NCBI RefSeq assembly: GCF_001971725.1
Contig: NZ_CP019388.1
Location: 682,001 to 746,000 of the forward strand
Direction: 5' to 3'
Origin: Winogradskyella sp. J14-2
GTDB taxonomy: Bacteria; Bacteroidota; Bacteroidia; Flavobacteriales; Flavobacteriaceae
DNA: 64,000 bases
Below, piece after piece: positions 55,754 through 64,000 of the stretch; position 1 is the stretch's first letter; every line of letters starts with the position of its first letter. A program made the position numbers and the translations under genes. The notes below the pieces were generated by a model that saw nothing but the letters and a program-made list of their open reading frames with translations, was not told the origin of the DNA and searched no databases.

Positions 55754-57013
55754 ATGAACTCTATAAAAATTAGTGTCATTGTCCCTATTTATGGTATAGA
55801 AAAATACTTATCGCAATGTATTGAAAGCCTCTTAGAACAATCATTTAAAGACTTTGAATTAATATTGGTAGATGATGGCAGTCCCGACAATTGTCCTCAA
55901 ATTTGCGATAACTATGCAAAGACCGATAGCAGAATAAAAGTAATACATAAACCAAATGGCGGATTATTATCCGCTAGAAAAGCTGGTTTAGAAGCCGCGT
56001 CAGGATCGCATATTGCTTATGTAGATGGTGATGATTGGGTGGATCATTTTTATTTAGACACACTCTATAAGCTTGCTATTTCAAACGATGCTGATTTAGT
56101 TGTAACAGGTCATTTTAGAGAGTTTGACGGTAAAATTGAAACTATAAAACCAAAAAACCCTGGCTTTTACGACGAGGACCAAGTAAAATCTGATATTTTA
56201 ACAAATGCTATATATAATGGCAAGTTTTGTGAGCATGGCATGTCTACCTATGTGTGGAACAAACTCTTTAAAAAAGCGCTTTTAGAAAAGGTTCTTTACG
56301 ATGTTCCTAATGATGTGGTAATGGGAGAAGACGCTGCTATTACATACTCGTACTTAGCATTTACAAAACGATTGGTTATAAGTAAAATACCACTTTATTA
56401 TTACAGACAGCGACACGACTCTATAGTAAAATCGATTGAAAACCCAAAGACAGAGTACTACAGACTAGGGCTTTTAATGAATTTCCTTAAAACTAAATTA
56501 AGCGGAGTTTTAGATGAAGAAAATCTAAATACCCAAATTACCTACTATCTCTATTCTCAAATTTTAGTAAGATCAGGTGGGCTTATTTACAATGATTTGA
56601 AGGATACTTGGTTCAATCCGTTTTTAAATACCGAAAAAGATTCAAAAATAGTAGTATATAGCTCTGGCTCCTTTGGTCAGCACATACTATCTACCAATCT
56701 TAAAACAAATTATTTTAAGATTATAAAATGGATAGATGTAGATTATCACGATTTAAAAATTGGGGAAAACACTGTTCATCCCATCAGTAGTATTAACAAT
56801 GATGAATTTGATTATTTGATAATAGCGACTATTAACCCTTCAACCCATAAATCTCTAAAAGAAGAATTAGAATTGATGGGTATAGACAAGTCTAAAATTA
56901 TTAAAATCAATACAGACGAAACAAAAATCAAAAGCCTTCTGAAAGATTTGGGCTATGATAAAAATTTTATATTCCCTAAAAAAACTAAAAATTCCCTCAC
57001 CCCTAAAATTTAA
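55754..57013 (+). CDS. Glycosyltransferase family 2 with C-terminal nucleotide-fold domain (operon gene 3)
   Basis: A 419-residue protein. The GT-A domain spans residues 1-220, with SVIVPIYGIEKYLSQCIESL, VDDGSPDNC near 40, HKPNGGLLSARKAGLEAASG and the metal-binding DGDDW near 94, plus a likely base in MGEDAAITYS. From about residue 295 a Rossmann-like segment (KIVVYSSGSFGQHILS, DEFDYLIIATINPSTHK) follows, as in some capsule enzymes. It lies in the middle of the operon, 2 bp after the lactonase gene. Donor and acceptor are unknown. Confidence 0.88.
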   Translation: MNSIKISVIVPIYGIEKYLSQCIESLLEQSFKDFELILVDDGSPDNCPQICDNYAKTDSRIKVIHKPNGGLLSARKAGLEAASGSHIAYVDGDDWVDHFYLDTLYKLAISNDADLVVTGHFREFDGKIETIKPKNPGFYDEDQVKSDILTNAIYNGKFCEHGMSTYVWNKLFKKALLEKVLYDVPNDVVMGEDAAITYSYLAFTKRLVISKIPLYYYRQRHDSIVKSIENPKTEYYRLGLLMNFLKTKLSGVLDEENLNTQITYYLYSQILVRSGGLIYNDLKDTWFNPFLNTEKDSKIVVYSSGSFGQHILSTNLKTNYFKIIKWIDVDYHDLKIGENTVHPISSINNDEFDYLIIATINPSTHKSLKEELELMGIDKSKIIKINTDETKIKSLLKDLGYDKNFIFPKKTKNSLTPKI

Positions 57014-57030
57014 AACCCTTAAAATTAATA

Positions 57031-58320
57031 ATGATGAAAAAAATAATAATACTTGGCGGTAATCCAGAAACCGGAGTTTTAGTAGAATTTGCCAATAATA
57101 TGGGATTACACACTATTGTAATCGATCCAAATCCAGAGGCACCTGCTAAAAAATTCGCTGCTGAGACATATGACATCGATGGTTTTGACATCGATGGTAT
57201 TGTAAAAGTTGCTAAAGAAAAAAACGTAGATGCAGTACTTGTCGGTGTTGCAGATATTTTAGTTAAGCCCTATAAAGAAATTTGCGAAAGACTAGGACTA
57301 CCTTGCTATGCTACAGATGGTACAATTGAAGCTTTCTGCAGTAAGGATGGCTATAAACGTTATTGTGAAGCGCACGACGTACAAGATATACCAGGTATTT
57401 ATCTTAAAAAAGACGAACCCATAAGAAAGCCTAAAAAAGTTGACCTTCCATTAATGGTAAAACCAGTTGATAGTGGCGGAGGTGTTGGTATGAAAATATG
57501 CAGAGATGAGGAAGACTATAACCAAACCGTAAAAAATGTTCTTAAATTCTCTAAAAAAGGCATCGTCCTGGTAGAAAAGTATATGGACTCTAGTTGTCAC
57601 GATATGGCCGCATATTACACGTTTAAAAATGGAGTTCCGTATTTATCTGCCATATACGACAGAACCTTAACCAGACTACAAGGCAACTCTAGTCCTATAG
57701 GCTTGGCAACCTTGTATCCTTCGAGGTTTACAAAGAAATTTGTAGAAACTGTACATCCAAAATTATCTGAATTATTTAAAGCCACAGGAGTGCAAAATGG
57801 TGTTTTAAATATTCAGTTTTTCGTTGAAAATGGTGAGTTTTACAGTTATGATCCTGGTTTTAGATTACAAGGAGAGGCACCACACATTCCTCTGGCACAC
57901 ATTAACGGTTTTGATCACAGAAAAATGCTTATCAACTTTGCTTTAACTGGTGTTTTTGGTGATGAAAATTTTGCAAAACAAAATGATTACATGCTTGGTG
58001 GTAAGAAGGCATGCTCCATTTGGGTTCTTTTAAAAGCCGGAAAAATTGAATCAATAAAAGGTTTAGATAAAATTAAAAATCATAAAAATGTAATTTTTGT
58101 AGTAGAACGATTTAATGAAGGAGACGAAGTAACACCAGCAATGGTGGGTACAGAAAGACAAGTGCTCTACAGAATCTATACGGTTACAGATTCTGTTGCA
58201 GAAACAAATCAGACCATTTTAGACATTAAAAGCACATTAGATGTTAGAAATGAAAACGGTGAAAACATGGTACTAGAATGGACTAAACTATGGAACGCAG
58301 ATGACTACAGTCATCATTAA
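57031..58320 (+). CDS. ATP-grasp ligase (operon gene 4)
   Basis: A 429-residue ATP-grasp protein of the carboxylate-amine/thiol ligase type. The N-terminal pre-ATP-grasp domain (KIIILGGNPETGVLVEFANN, VIDPNPEAPAKKFA) leads to the ATP-binding domain with VKPVDSGGGVGM near residue 145 and VEKYMDSSCHDMAAYY. Mg-binding residues are in FFVENGEFYSYDPGFRLQGE. It would join a carboxylate to an amine through an acyl phosphate. Next to a lactonase and SDRs, the carboxylate may be a sugar acid. That is inference. Confidence 0.88.
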   Translation: MMKKIIILGGNPETGVLVEFANNMGLHTIVIDPNPEAPAKKFAAETYDIDGFDIDGIVKVAKEKNVDAVLVGVADILVKPYKEICERLGLPCYATDGTIEAFCSKDGYKRYCEAHDVQDIPGIYLKKDEPIRKPKKVDLPLMVKPVDSGGGVGMKICRDEEDYNQTVKNVLKFSKKGIVLVEKYMDSSCHDMAAYYTFKNGVPYLSAIYDRTLTRLQGNSSPIGLATLYPSRFTKKFVETVHPKLSELFKATGVQNGVLNIQFFVENGEFYSYDPGFRLQGEAPHIPLAHINGFDHRKMLINFALTGVFGDENFAKQNDYMLGGKKACSIWVLLKAGKIESIKGLDKIKNHKNVIFVVERFNEGDEVTPAMVGTERQVLYRIYTVTDSVAETNQTILDIKSTLDVRNENGENMVLEWTKLWNADDYSHH

Positions 58321-58349
58321 CAATAACAACCCTAACCTATAAACCAAAA

Positions 58350-59123
58350 ATGAATGTTAGTATTTTAGAACAATTTAAATTAGACAACAAAAAAGCAATA
58401 GTTGTCGGTGGTGCTGGAGACCTTGGCAAAGCTATGGTAGAAGCATTAGCAGAAGCAGGTGCACAAGTGGTCATCATAGACATTGATGAGAGAATGTTTG
58501 ATGTTTGTACAAAGCTAAAACAGCGTCAATTTAATGTGGAAGGCGTAAAGGCAGATATTAGTAAAATCGATGAAGTACAAAGCTCTTACAAAAAAGCATT
58601 AGACATTCTTGGTGGCAAACTCGATATTTTAGTGAATTCTGCTGGCATACAACGCAGATACCCAAGTGAGCAATTTCCAGAAGAAGAATGGAGCAAAGTT
58701 ATGGCCATTAACTTAGATGCAACTTTTTATTTCTGCAAGTATGCTGCCAACACCATGCTACAAAACAATGGTGGTAAAATCATCAATGTTGCCTCCTTAA
58801 TGAGCTTTCTCGGCGGAATTACCATTCCTGCGTATGCCGCATCAAAAGGTGGTGTTGGTCAATTAACAAAAGCTTTATCTAATGACTTAGCAGCTAGAGG
58901 CATATGTGTCAATGCAATAGCACCAGGCTATATGGATACGCAATTAAATGCCGCAATTATAAATGACAAAAAACGAACCGACGAAATCTTTGTGCGAGTA
59001 CCTATGAAACGTTGGGGAACTGGTAAAGACTTAAAGGGTTTAACTGTGTTTTTAGCTTCTGCTGCTAGCGATTATGTAAGTGGTACCATTATACCTGTTG
59101 ATGGTGGCTATCTCGGTAGATAG
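58350..59123 (+). CDS. SDR of the gluconate 5-dehydrogenase/KduD type (operon gene 5)
   Basis: A 257-residue SDR. NAD(P)-binding is at VVGGAGDLGKAM near 19-30, followed by VNSAGIQRRYP, INVASLMSFLGG (catalytic Ser), YAASKGGVGQL (Tyr-Lys) and the C-terminal SDYVSGTIIPVDGGYLGR. The pattern is closest to 2-deoxy-gluconate 3-dehydrogenase and gluconate 5-dehydrogenase, fitting work on a keto-sugar acid. It is the last operon gene, 29 bp after the ATP-grasp gene, and is followed by a terminator. Confidence 0.9.
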   Translation: MNVSILEQFKLDNKKAIVVGGAGDLGKAMVEALAEAGAQVVIIDIDERMFDVCTKLKQRQFNVEGVKADISKIDEVQSSYKKALDILGGKLDILVNSAGIQRRYPSEQFPEEEWSKVMAINLDATFYFCKYAANTMLQNNGGKIINVASLMSFLGGITIPAYAASKGGVGQLTKALSNDLAARGICVNAIAPGYMDTQLNAAIINDKKRTDEIFVRVPMKRWGTGKDLKGLTVFLASAASDYVSGTIIPVDGGYLGR

Positions 59124-59139
59124 AGCATATTTATTGGTA

Positions 59140-59280
59140 AAAAAAGAAGCAGTTGTCTAAAATAAACTCAAAACTGCCATTCTGAATTTATTTCAGAATC
59201 TTGTTGAATTAATTTACAAGAATCTGAAACGAGTTCAGATTGACAAAAAGCATACAGTTTGAGATAACAGCTTCTTTTTT
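59140..59280. terminator. Bidirectional terminator with a nested repeat element in its loop
   Basis: AGAAGCAGTTGTCT (59145-59158) and AGATAACAGCTTCT (59262-59275) form an imperfect 14-bp stem with A- and T-runs outside. The roughly 100-base loop holds a palindromic element at 59176-59244. It lies between the convergent SDR and lipoprotein genes. Confidence 0.75.
59176..59244. repeat. Palindromic repeat (paired TCTGAA type) in the terminator loop
   Basis: GCCATTCTGAATTTATTTCA..GAATCTTGT pairs with ACAAGAATCTGAAACGAGTT..CAGATTGAC, arms of about 30 bases around an 11-base spacer. The right arm matches the element inside tilS. Confidence 0.8.
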
Positions 59281-60035
59281 TATTGATTGAGTAATTCAAC
59301 TTCTATATTTTTTAGTTCAATTTTAGATACTAGTTTTAGCTTATTTTCTTCAAAAGCTTTACCAAAATCAAACAATCTCAATTCGTTGCTTTCAGTCTTA
59401 TAATTGTTGTAATCTACAAAACGAACATTTTTAATATATCTTTCATTAAACGCTTCTCTAAAACGCATCCCTACACCATCTTCTTCATTATACGAGTACG
59501 CTAAATAATCAACTTTAAAGTTCTCTTTATCAAACCAATACACAAAAACATCTTCGTAGTCTTCACCTCCACCATCTGCATTAAATGTTACTTTAATTTT
59601 ATAATAGTTTTTTTCCTTAATTTGCTCTTTACCCACTAAAGTTTTGTTAACAGCCTCAGCATTTAATCCGTGTGGTAAAACAGAAAAATAATGCACCGAG
59701 TTTACAGATGCTGAAAACTTAGCCTCCAGACTATCATTTAATATAACACGATTATTATTTACAAAGCGTTCAAAATTACTGTTTGTAAGTAAATCGAAAA
59801 CAGAATCGTTACCATCTTTAAACATACGTATTAAGGAAAACTTACCATTATCGCGTCTCGCCACATAGTACTTATCTCTAAAATTAAATCTTATAACGGA
59901 ATTTTCAAACAAGTTACCTCCTGCATTCTCAATAGATTTAGTAACTATTTCATCTGCTGAGAGCTGTATTGCCTTTTTTTCTTCTTTGCAATTAAACAGC
60001 ATTAATCCAAATAGCAAAAGATAAAAATATTTCAT
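59280..60035 (-). CDS. Lipoprotein, DUF6503-like
   Basis: A 251-residue protein with a lipoprotein leader ending MLFNCKEEKK. The mature protein starts with a helix (DEIVTKSIENAGGNLFENSV) and continues as an antiparallel beta sheet reminiscent of LolA/LolB-type lipid-binding folds (VIRFNFRDKYYVARRDNGKF, FVYWFDKENFKVDYLAYSYN). From memory it resembles DUF6503 proteins of flavobacteria. The function is unknown. It is monocistronic. Confidence 0.8.
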   Translation of the reverse strand: MKYFYLLLFGLMLFNCKEEKKAIQLSADEIVTKSIENAGGNLFENSVIRFNFRDKYYVARRDNGKFSLIRMFKDGNDSVFDLLTNSNFERFVNNNRVILNDSLEAKFSASVNSVHYFSVLPHGLNAEAVNKTLVGKEQIKEKNYYKIKVTFNADGGGEDYEDVFVYWFDKENFKVDYLAYSYNEEDGVGMRFREAFNERYIKNVRFVDYNNYKTESNELRLFDFGKAFEENKLKLVSKIELKNIEVELLNQ

Positions 60036-60099
60036 ATCAATTATTTAAAGATTTGAAGTCGTAAAACTAAATAATACTTTACAATAAAACATACTTGAG

Positions 60100-60129
60100 G
60101 CTTTTGTACTTTGTACTTCTTACTTTAAC
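60100..60129. repeat. AGTAC-rich repeat overlapping the smpB promoter
   Basis: On the minus strand GTTAAAGTAAGAAGTACAAA then GTACAAAAG resembles the repeat at 34447-34476. Its left edge provides the TTG of the smpB promoter. Confidence 0.5.
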
Positions 60130-60140
60130 AACTATCTTTG
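60111..60140 (+). promoter_or_regulatory. Consensus promoter of smpB
   Basis: TTG (60111-60113), exactly 19 bases, TATCTTTG (60133-60140). The ATG at 60147 is six bases away, so the transcript is nearly leaderless. Confidence 0.75.
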
Positions 60141-60146
60141 TCAATC

Positions 60147-60605
60147 ATGCAAAAAACCGTTAACATACTTAACAAAAAAGCTAAGTTTCAGTACGAGATA
60201 CTAGATAAGTATACTGCAGGAATTGTATTAACTGGCACCGAAATAAAATCTATAAGAGCCAGCAAAGCTTCTATTGCCGAAAGTTTTTGCGAATTTAACG
60301 ATCATGGAGAACTCTTTGTAATTAACATGACCATACAAGAATACGCTTTTGGCAACTACTACAATCATAAACCAAAGGCCGAACGTAAATTACTACTTAA
60401 TAAACGCGAGCTAAAAAAACTTGAAAAAGAAGTTAATATTAAAGGAAATGCTATAATCCCGACGCGATTATTTATCAATGAAAAAGGACTAGCAAAGCTA
60501 GAAATAGCTCTAGGAAAAGGTAAAAAACTTTACGATAAGCGCGAGACCATAAAAGATCGTGATAACAAGCGTAATTTAGACCGCATTAAGAAAAGTTTTC
60601 GATAA
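60147..60605 (+). CDS. smpB: SsrA-binding protein SmpB
   Basis: A 152-residue RNA-binding protein that delivers tmRNA to stalled ribosomes. Family stretches are NKKAKFQYEILDKYTAGIVL, TGTEIKSIRASKASIAESF, ALGKGKKLYDKRETIKDRD and the basic tail. The ATG at 60147 is chosen because the consensus -7 box covers the bases just upstream. tmRNA itself is not in the window. Confidence 0.96.
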   Translation: MQKTVNILNKKAKFQYEILDKYTAGIVLTGTEIKSIRASKASIAESFCEFNDHGELFVINMTIQEYAFGNYYNHKPKAERKLLLNKRELKKLEKEVNIKGNAIIPTRLFINEKGLAKLEIALGKGKKLYDKRETIKDRDNKRNLDRIKKSFR

Positions 60606-60759
60606 CTTTAGGATTGCTATAACTTTTACATATTTCATTTTACTCTAAGTTTGATGCAATTGCAGCCAACCATTAATGGTAAAATAGCGTCTGTAATTAT
60701 AAAGGCATGTTTTTTGTGCGATAAAATCCATGTCTAAGTTTAACCATCAATCAACATCT

Positions 60760-63222
60760 ATGAAACTAAAACTACACGCTCTTTTTTTACTTTTTGTTTG
60801 CACTTTTGCATCTGCCCAAATTACAGGAACCATTACAAACACTAAAGGCGAACCACTACCCTTTGTAAATATTCTCATTGAAAACACATACAAAGGCACT
60901 ACAAGTAATGATGATGGTTATTATGAACTATCCGTTTCAGAGAAAAAATCATACACCATAGTTTATACGTATTTAGGCTATAAAACAGTTAAGAAAACTA
61001 TTGATGTAACCTCACTTCCTTTTAAAGTTGATGTTACTTTAGAAGAGGAATCTGTTTCTCTAAATGAAGTCGTGGTAGCATCAGAAGACAATCCTGCAAA
61101 CGTAATAATTAGGCAATCGATAGCCAAACGGAAAGAGAATCTTGAGAAAATTGAATCCTTTAAAGCCGACTTTTATTCGCGCGGATTGATAAGAATTAAA
61201 GATGCACCAGAAAAAATATTAGGTCAAGAAGTTGGAGATCTTGGTGGTGGTTTAGACTCTACCAGAAGTGGTATTATTTATCTATCTGAAACCATTTCAA
61301 AAATTCAATATTTACGACCAAATCAGCTCAAAGAAAAAATTACAGCATCTAAAGTAAGTGGAGACGATAATGGTTTTAGTTTTAATAATGCACAAGATGT
61401 AGATTATAATTTTTACAATAATACGGTTGAGTTTGGTAATCAAATCGTGTCACCAATAGCTAACAATGCTTTTGGGTATTACCGCTATAAATTAGAAGGT
61501 ATCTTTTATGATGAACATGGCAACCTCATCAATAAAATAAATGTGATTCCTAAGCGCGAAAATGATCCTGTGTTTTCAGGCACCATTTATATAGTTGAAG
61601 ACCAATGGACGCTTTACGCTATTGAACTAGACATTACTGGAACGCAAGCCAGAATTCCTGCCGCAGATATTATCTCATTAAAGCAAAGTTTTTCATATTC
61701 CAAAACTGATGATTTATGGGCTTTAATATCGCAAAGTATTGACTTTAAATACGGCATTTTTGGCATTAAAGGAGATGGACGCTTTACTGCTGTTTACAGC
61801 AACTACGAATTCAATTCTAACCTTACTCAAAAAGATTTTGGAGCAGAGCTTGTATCCTTTGAAAATGAGGCTAACAAAAAAGATTCTTTGTTCTGGAAAC
61901 AAATACGACCTGTACCTCTAACTGAAGAAGAACGTACAGATTATGTAAAGAAAGATAGTATACAAATTGTTCGCGAATCTAAAACGTACTTAGATTCTGT
62001 AGATCGCGAAAAAAACAAATTTAAACTTGGTGATGTTTTAGGTTACACTTATAATAACTCTTATAAAAAGTATAGTTTAGGTTTTGATATTCCTGTTGGA
62101 GGAGTTCAGTTTAATACTGTACAAGGATTTACCACGCAACTCAATTTGTTTTACAATAAACAGTTAGACGAATTTAGACGCTATTTTAGTGCCAATGCAA
62201 GCGTACAATATGGTTTTTCGGACGAACGCTTACGTGCAACTGCGTCATTAAGATATAAGTTTAATAATACTAACAGGCGTTTCTTAACGCTTTCTGGTGG
62301 AACCAAGGTAGAACAGTTTAATTCTTCGGAACCAATAACACCTTTTGGAAACTCTATTGCAACATTATTTTTTGAAGAAAACTACATGAAGTTGTACGAA
62401 CGTCGTTTTATTCAACTTAATTACTCAGAGGAGTTATTCAACGGCTTTTATCTGTATTCTAACATTTCTTACGAAAACAGATCAGCACTTTTCAACACAA
62501 CAGATCAGGCATTCTACCCAAGGGCAGACCAAGTTTACTTAACAAACAACCCTATAGATCCTACAAGCACAGATGCACCTTTTGAAAACCATAATATTGT
62601 AAAATTTAATGTGACTGGTCAGATTAACTTTGGTCAAAAATATTTGAGTTATCCAGATAGTAAATTCAATATTAGATCAGAGAAGTATCCAACTTTGGTA
62701 TTGAGTTACGAAAAAGGTCTGGGAGCTACAAATAGCGATTATAATTTTGACCAGATAAAAGCAAGACTCTATCAAAGCTTTACAATAGCAGACAAAGGTC
62801 GCTTTAGCTACAACCTAAGAGGAGGTAAATTTTTTAATGCAGACGATATTGCGTTTATGGACTACCAACATTTTAATGGCAACCAAATTAACGTAAGCAG
62901 ACGCGGTAATTATACAAACGTATTTAACAACTTAGGCTATTACGACTTAAGCACCAATGACAGTTATCTAGAAATGCATGCCGAACATGATTTTAATGGC
63001 TTTATTTTGGGAAAAATTCCAGGTTTAAACAAGTTAAATTTCAACCTTATAGTAGGTGCGCACAACTTAACAACACCAGACAACAAACCGTATCAAGAAT
63101 TTACAATTGGTATTGATAATATTGGCTGGGGAAAATGGCGTTTCTTAAGGTTTGATTATATTCGCTCTTACCAAGGAGGATTTCAAGGAGATGCTATTTT
63201 ATTTGGCTTGAAATTCTTTTAA
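60760..63222 (+). CDS. DUF5686 outer-membrane protein with carboxypeptidase-regulatory-like domain
   Basis: An 820-residue protein; the signal peptide ends near FASAQ. Residues about 20-105 form a CarboxypepD_reg-like domain (ITGTITNTKGEPLPFVNILI, LNEVVVASEDNP). A DUF5686 region with IRQSIAKRKENLEKIESF and FSGTIYIVEDQWTLYAIELD follows, and then a barrel of about 400 residues ending DAILFGLKFF. Such proteins are Bacteroidota outer-membrane proteins of unknown role, probably linked to TonB receptors. The ATG at 60760 fits the signal peptide; one at 60730 is also possible. Confidence 0.9.
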   Translation: MKLKLHALFLLFVCTFASAQITGTITNTKGEPLPFVNILIENTYKGTTSNDDGYYELSVSEKKSYTIVYTYLGYKTVKKTIDVTSLPFKVDVTLEEESVSLNEVVVASEDNPANVIIRQSIAKRKENLEKIESFKADFYSRGLIRIKDAPEKILGQEVGDLGGGLDSTRSGIIYLSETISKIQYLRPNQLKEKITASKVSGDDNGFSFNNAQDVDYNFYNNTVEFGNQIVSPIANNAFGYYRYKLEGIFYDEHGNLINKINVIPKRENDPVFSGTIYIVEDQWTLYAIELDITGTQARIPAADIISLKQSFSYSKTDDLWALISQSIDFKYGIFGIKGDGRFTAVYSNYEFNSNLTQKDFGAELVSFENEANKKDSLFWKQIRPVPLTEEERTDYVKKDSIQIVRESKTYLDSVDREKNKFKLGDVLGYTYNNSYKKYSLGFDIPVGGVQFNTVQGFTTQLNLFYNKQLDEFRRYFSANASVQYGFSDERLRATASLRYKFNNTNRRFLTLSGGTKVEQFNSSEPITPFGNSIATLFFEENYMKLYERRFIQLNYSEELFNGFYLYSNISYENRSALFNTTDQAFYPRADQVYLTNNPIDPTSTDAPFENHNIVKFNVTGQINFGQKYLSYPDSKFNIRSEKYPTLVLSYEKGLGATNSDYNFDQIKARLYQSFTIADKGRFSYNLRGGKFFNADDIAFMDYQHFNGNQINVSRRGNYTNVFNNLGYYDLSTNDSYLEMHAEHDFNGFILGKIPGLNKLNFNLIVGAHNLTTPDNKPYQEFTIGIDNIGWGKWRFLRFDYIRSYQGGFQGDAILFGLKFF

Positions 63223-63234
63223 TTTTAAATAATT

Positions 63235-63259
63235 GTCATTTCTGCGAAGGCAGGAATCT
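63235..63259. repeat. Short intergenic repeat (GTCATTTCTGCGAAGGCAGG type)
   Basis: GTCATTTCTGCGAAGGCAGG followed by AATCT is a common form of intergenic palindrome in Bacteroidota and other bacteria, with CTGC and GCAG arms. It lies 12 bp after the DUF5686 gene. Confidence 0.75.
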
Positions 63260-63308
63260 ATTAAACCGTTGTAAAATATTTAATATAAGAAACTAAATTA
63301 GAATTCGA

Positions 63309-63740
63309 TTGACAAAAATACCTGATTATATTTTTTACAGATTATACAAAAATTCTAATTTGACAAATAAATCTATTCCCGAATGGTCTAGCATTTTTGT
63401 TATTTCAATAATTCTGACTTTTAATATATTCTCAATATTAGTTTTACTAGATTATGATCTTAAATCAATTGGAGAAAAAGGAATAAAAATTATTCCTCTT
63501 ATTCTCATTGGGCTTAGTTATTTTTTATTTATATACAGAAAGAGATATATTAACATTATTAAATATTTTGACCAAACTGAAAACAAACTGATTTATGACT
63601 TTTTGGTTTTAATTTATATCATTGGTTCAATTCTATTTTTCTTTTATCTAGCTGATGTTGGAATAAAATATTGGATTTATATAATTGTATTTGTTTTAAT
63701 AATGTCTCAAATTCCTAAAATCATTGAATTCATAAAATGA
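63309..63740 (+). CDS. Small integral membrane protein, unknown function
   Basis: A 143-residue, very AT-rich gene whose product has four hydrophobic helices (residues about 28-48, 58-76, 92-112 and 116-138) with short loops. The start is TTG at 63309; there is no ATG upstream in frame. No named family recognised. The N-terminal soluble stretch (MTKIPDYIFYRLYKNSNLTN) is basic and aromatic, similar in look to small flavobacterial membrane proteins found near insertion-rich regions. Confidence 0.7.
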   Translation: MTKIPDYIFYRLYKNSNLTNKSIPEWSSIFVISIILTFNIFSILVLLDYDLKSIGEKGIKIIPLILIGLSYFLFIYRKRYINIIKYFDQTENKLIYDFLVLIYIIGSILFFFYLADVGIKYWIYIIVFVLIMSQIPKIIEFIK

Positions 63741-63816
63741 TAAAAAGGTGTCAGGACATTCTATATAAAAATATTATTTTGTACCTAAGCAAAGTAAGTT
63801 ACCAATAACACTAATC

Positions 63817-64000
63817 ATGAAGAAATTACTTTTACTTATTACGCTTTTTTCTTTTTGCATAAATGCCCAAGAAGAAACAAAAGATTACAGCAAAAATGTG
63901 GCTACATTAGATAGCACCATTGAAACTCTATATACCGTCATTTCTGGCGACAAAGGTTTTGAACGCGATTGGGCTTTGTTTAAACATTTGTTTCACAAAA
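63817..64000 (+). CDS. Secreted protein, possibly NTF2-like (3' end outside window)
   Basis: A partial gene starting at ATG 63817 and cut by the right edge after 61 codons. A signal peptide (MKKLLLLITLFSFCINAQ) is clear. The mature part begins EETKDYSKNVATLDSTIETL, then YTVISGDKGFERDWALFKHL, reminiscent of NTF2-like proteins exported in flavobacteria. That assignment is tentative. Confidence 0.8.
   Translation, partial: MKKLLLLITLFSFCINAQEETKDYSKNVATLDSTIETLYTVISGDKGFERDWALFKHLFHK

Overview
The window looks like chromosomal DNA of a marine-type member of the Flavobacteriaceae (Bacteroidota). The DNA is AT-rich. Promoters follow the Bacteroidota pattern (TTG, about 19 bp, TAnnTTTG) with few Shine-Dalgarno sequences. 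Gene families typical of the group are present: a GLPGLI protein, DUF5686 and PF14905 outer-membrane barrels, DUF6503-like and DUF922-like lipoproteins, a PorT-type barrel and YtxJ. The genus cannot be fixed from the sequence alone. No rRNA, tRNA, CRISPR array, transposase or prophage gene was seen. One structural RNA is present, the small SRP RNA at about 34.5 kb.

Layout. 1-10 kb: yifB/comM (cut by the left edge), two alpha/beta hydrolases, adenine deaminase, tilS, a sigma-region-4-like hypothetical and pabB. 10-20 kb: aldose-epimerase-like protein, DEAD-box helicase, MscS channel, an ECF sigma factor overlapping a 57-residue gene, DUF2721, a GYF-like protein, a DUF922-like lipoprotein, lipoamide dehydrogenase with a PorT-like barrel, a CPBP protein, and an Lrp regulator divergent from a methionine gamma-lyase-like enzyme. 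20-30 kb: membrane metal hydrolase, NhaC antiporter, a peroxiredoxin-thioredoxin operon, KatG with an ankyrin protein, and an ABC-F ATPase. 30-43 kb: thioredoxin-fold lipoprotein, transaldolase-like aldolase, SDR, SRP RNA, glutaminyl cyclase, thioesterase, surface lipoproteins, glyA and fahA. 43-47 kb: a block with an outer-membrane barrel, a GLPGLI protein and a small cysteine-rich secreted protein. 47-54 kb: ytxJ, clpB, ompW, deoC-deoD and an NTF2-phosphatase fusion. 54-59 kb: a compact five-gene operon (SDR, SMP-30 lactonase, glycosyltransferase, ATP-grasp ligase, SDR) that I cannot match to a described pathway. 59-64 kb: lipoprotein, smpB, a DUF5686 barrel, a small membrane protein and the start of a secreted protein.

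Most of the window is housekeeping and stress metabolism. The most striking pattern is a set of short palindromic intergenic-type repeats that occupy places where insertion is harmless. Three different families are read in frame inside ade, tilS and pabB, all within 4.3 kb, and two others sit in the loops of intrinsic terminators. Sister copies lie between genes. This resembles the Rickettsia palindromic elements in principle, with unrelated sequences. The second candidate for an undescribed system is the five-gene sugar/ATP-grasp operon with its perfect 17-bp operator-like palindrome. The third is the small cysteine-rich protein/GLPGLI/barrel block.
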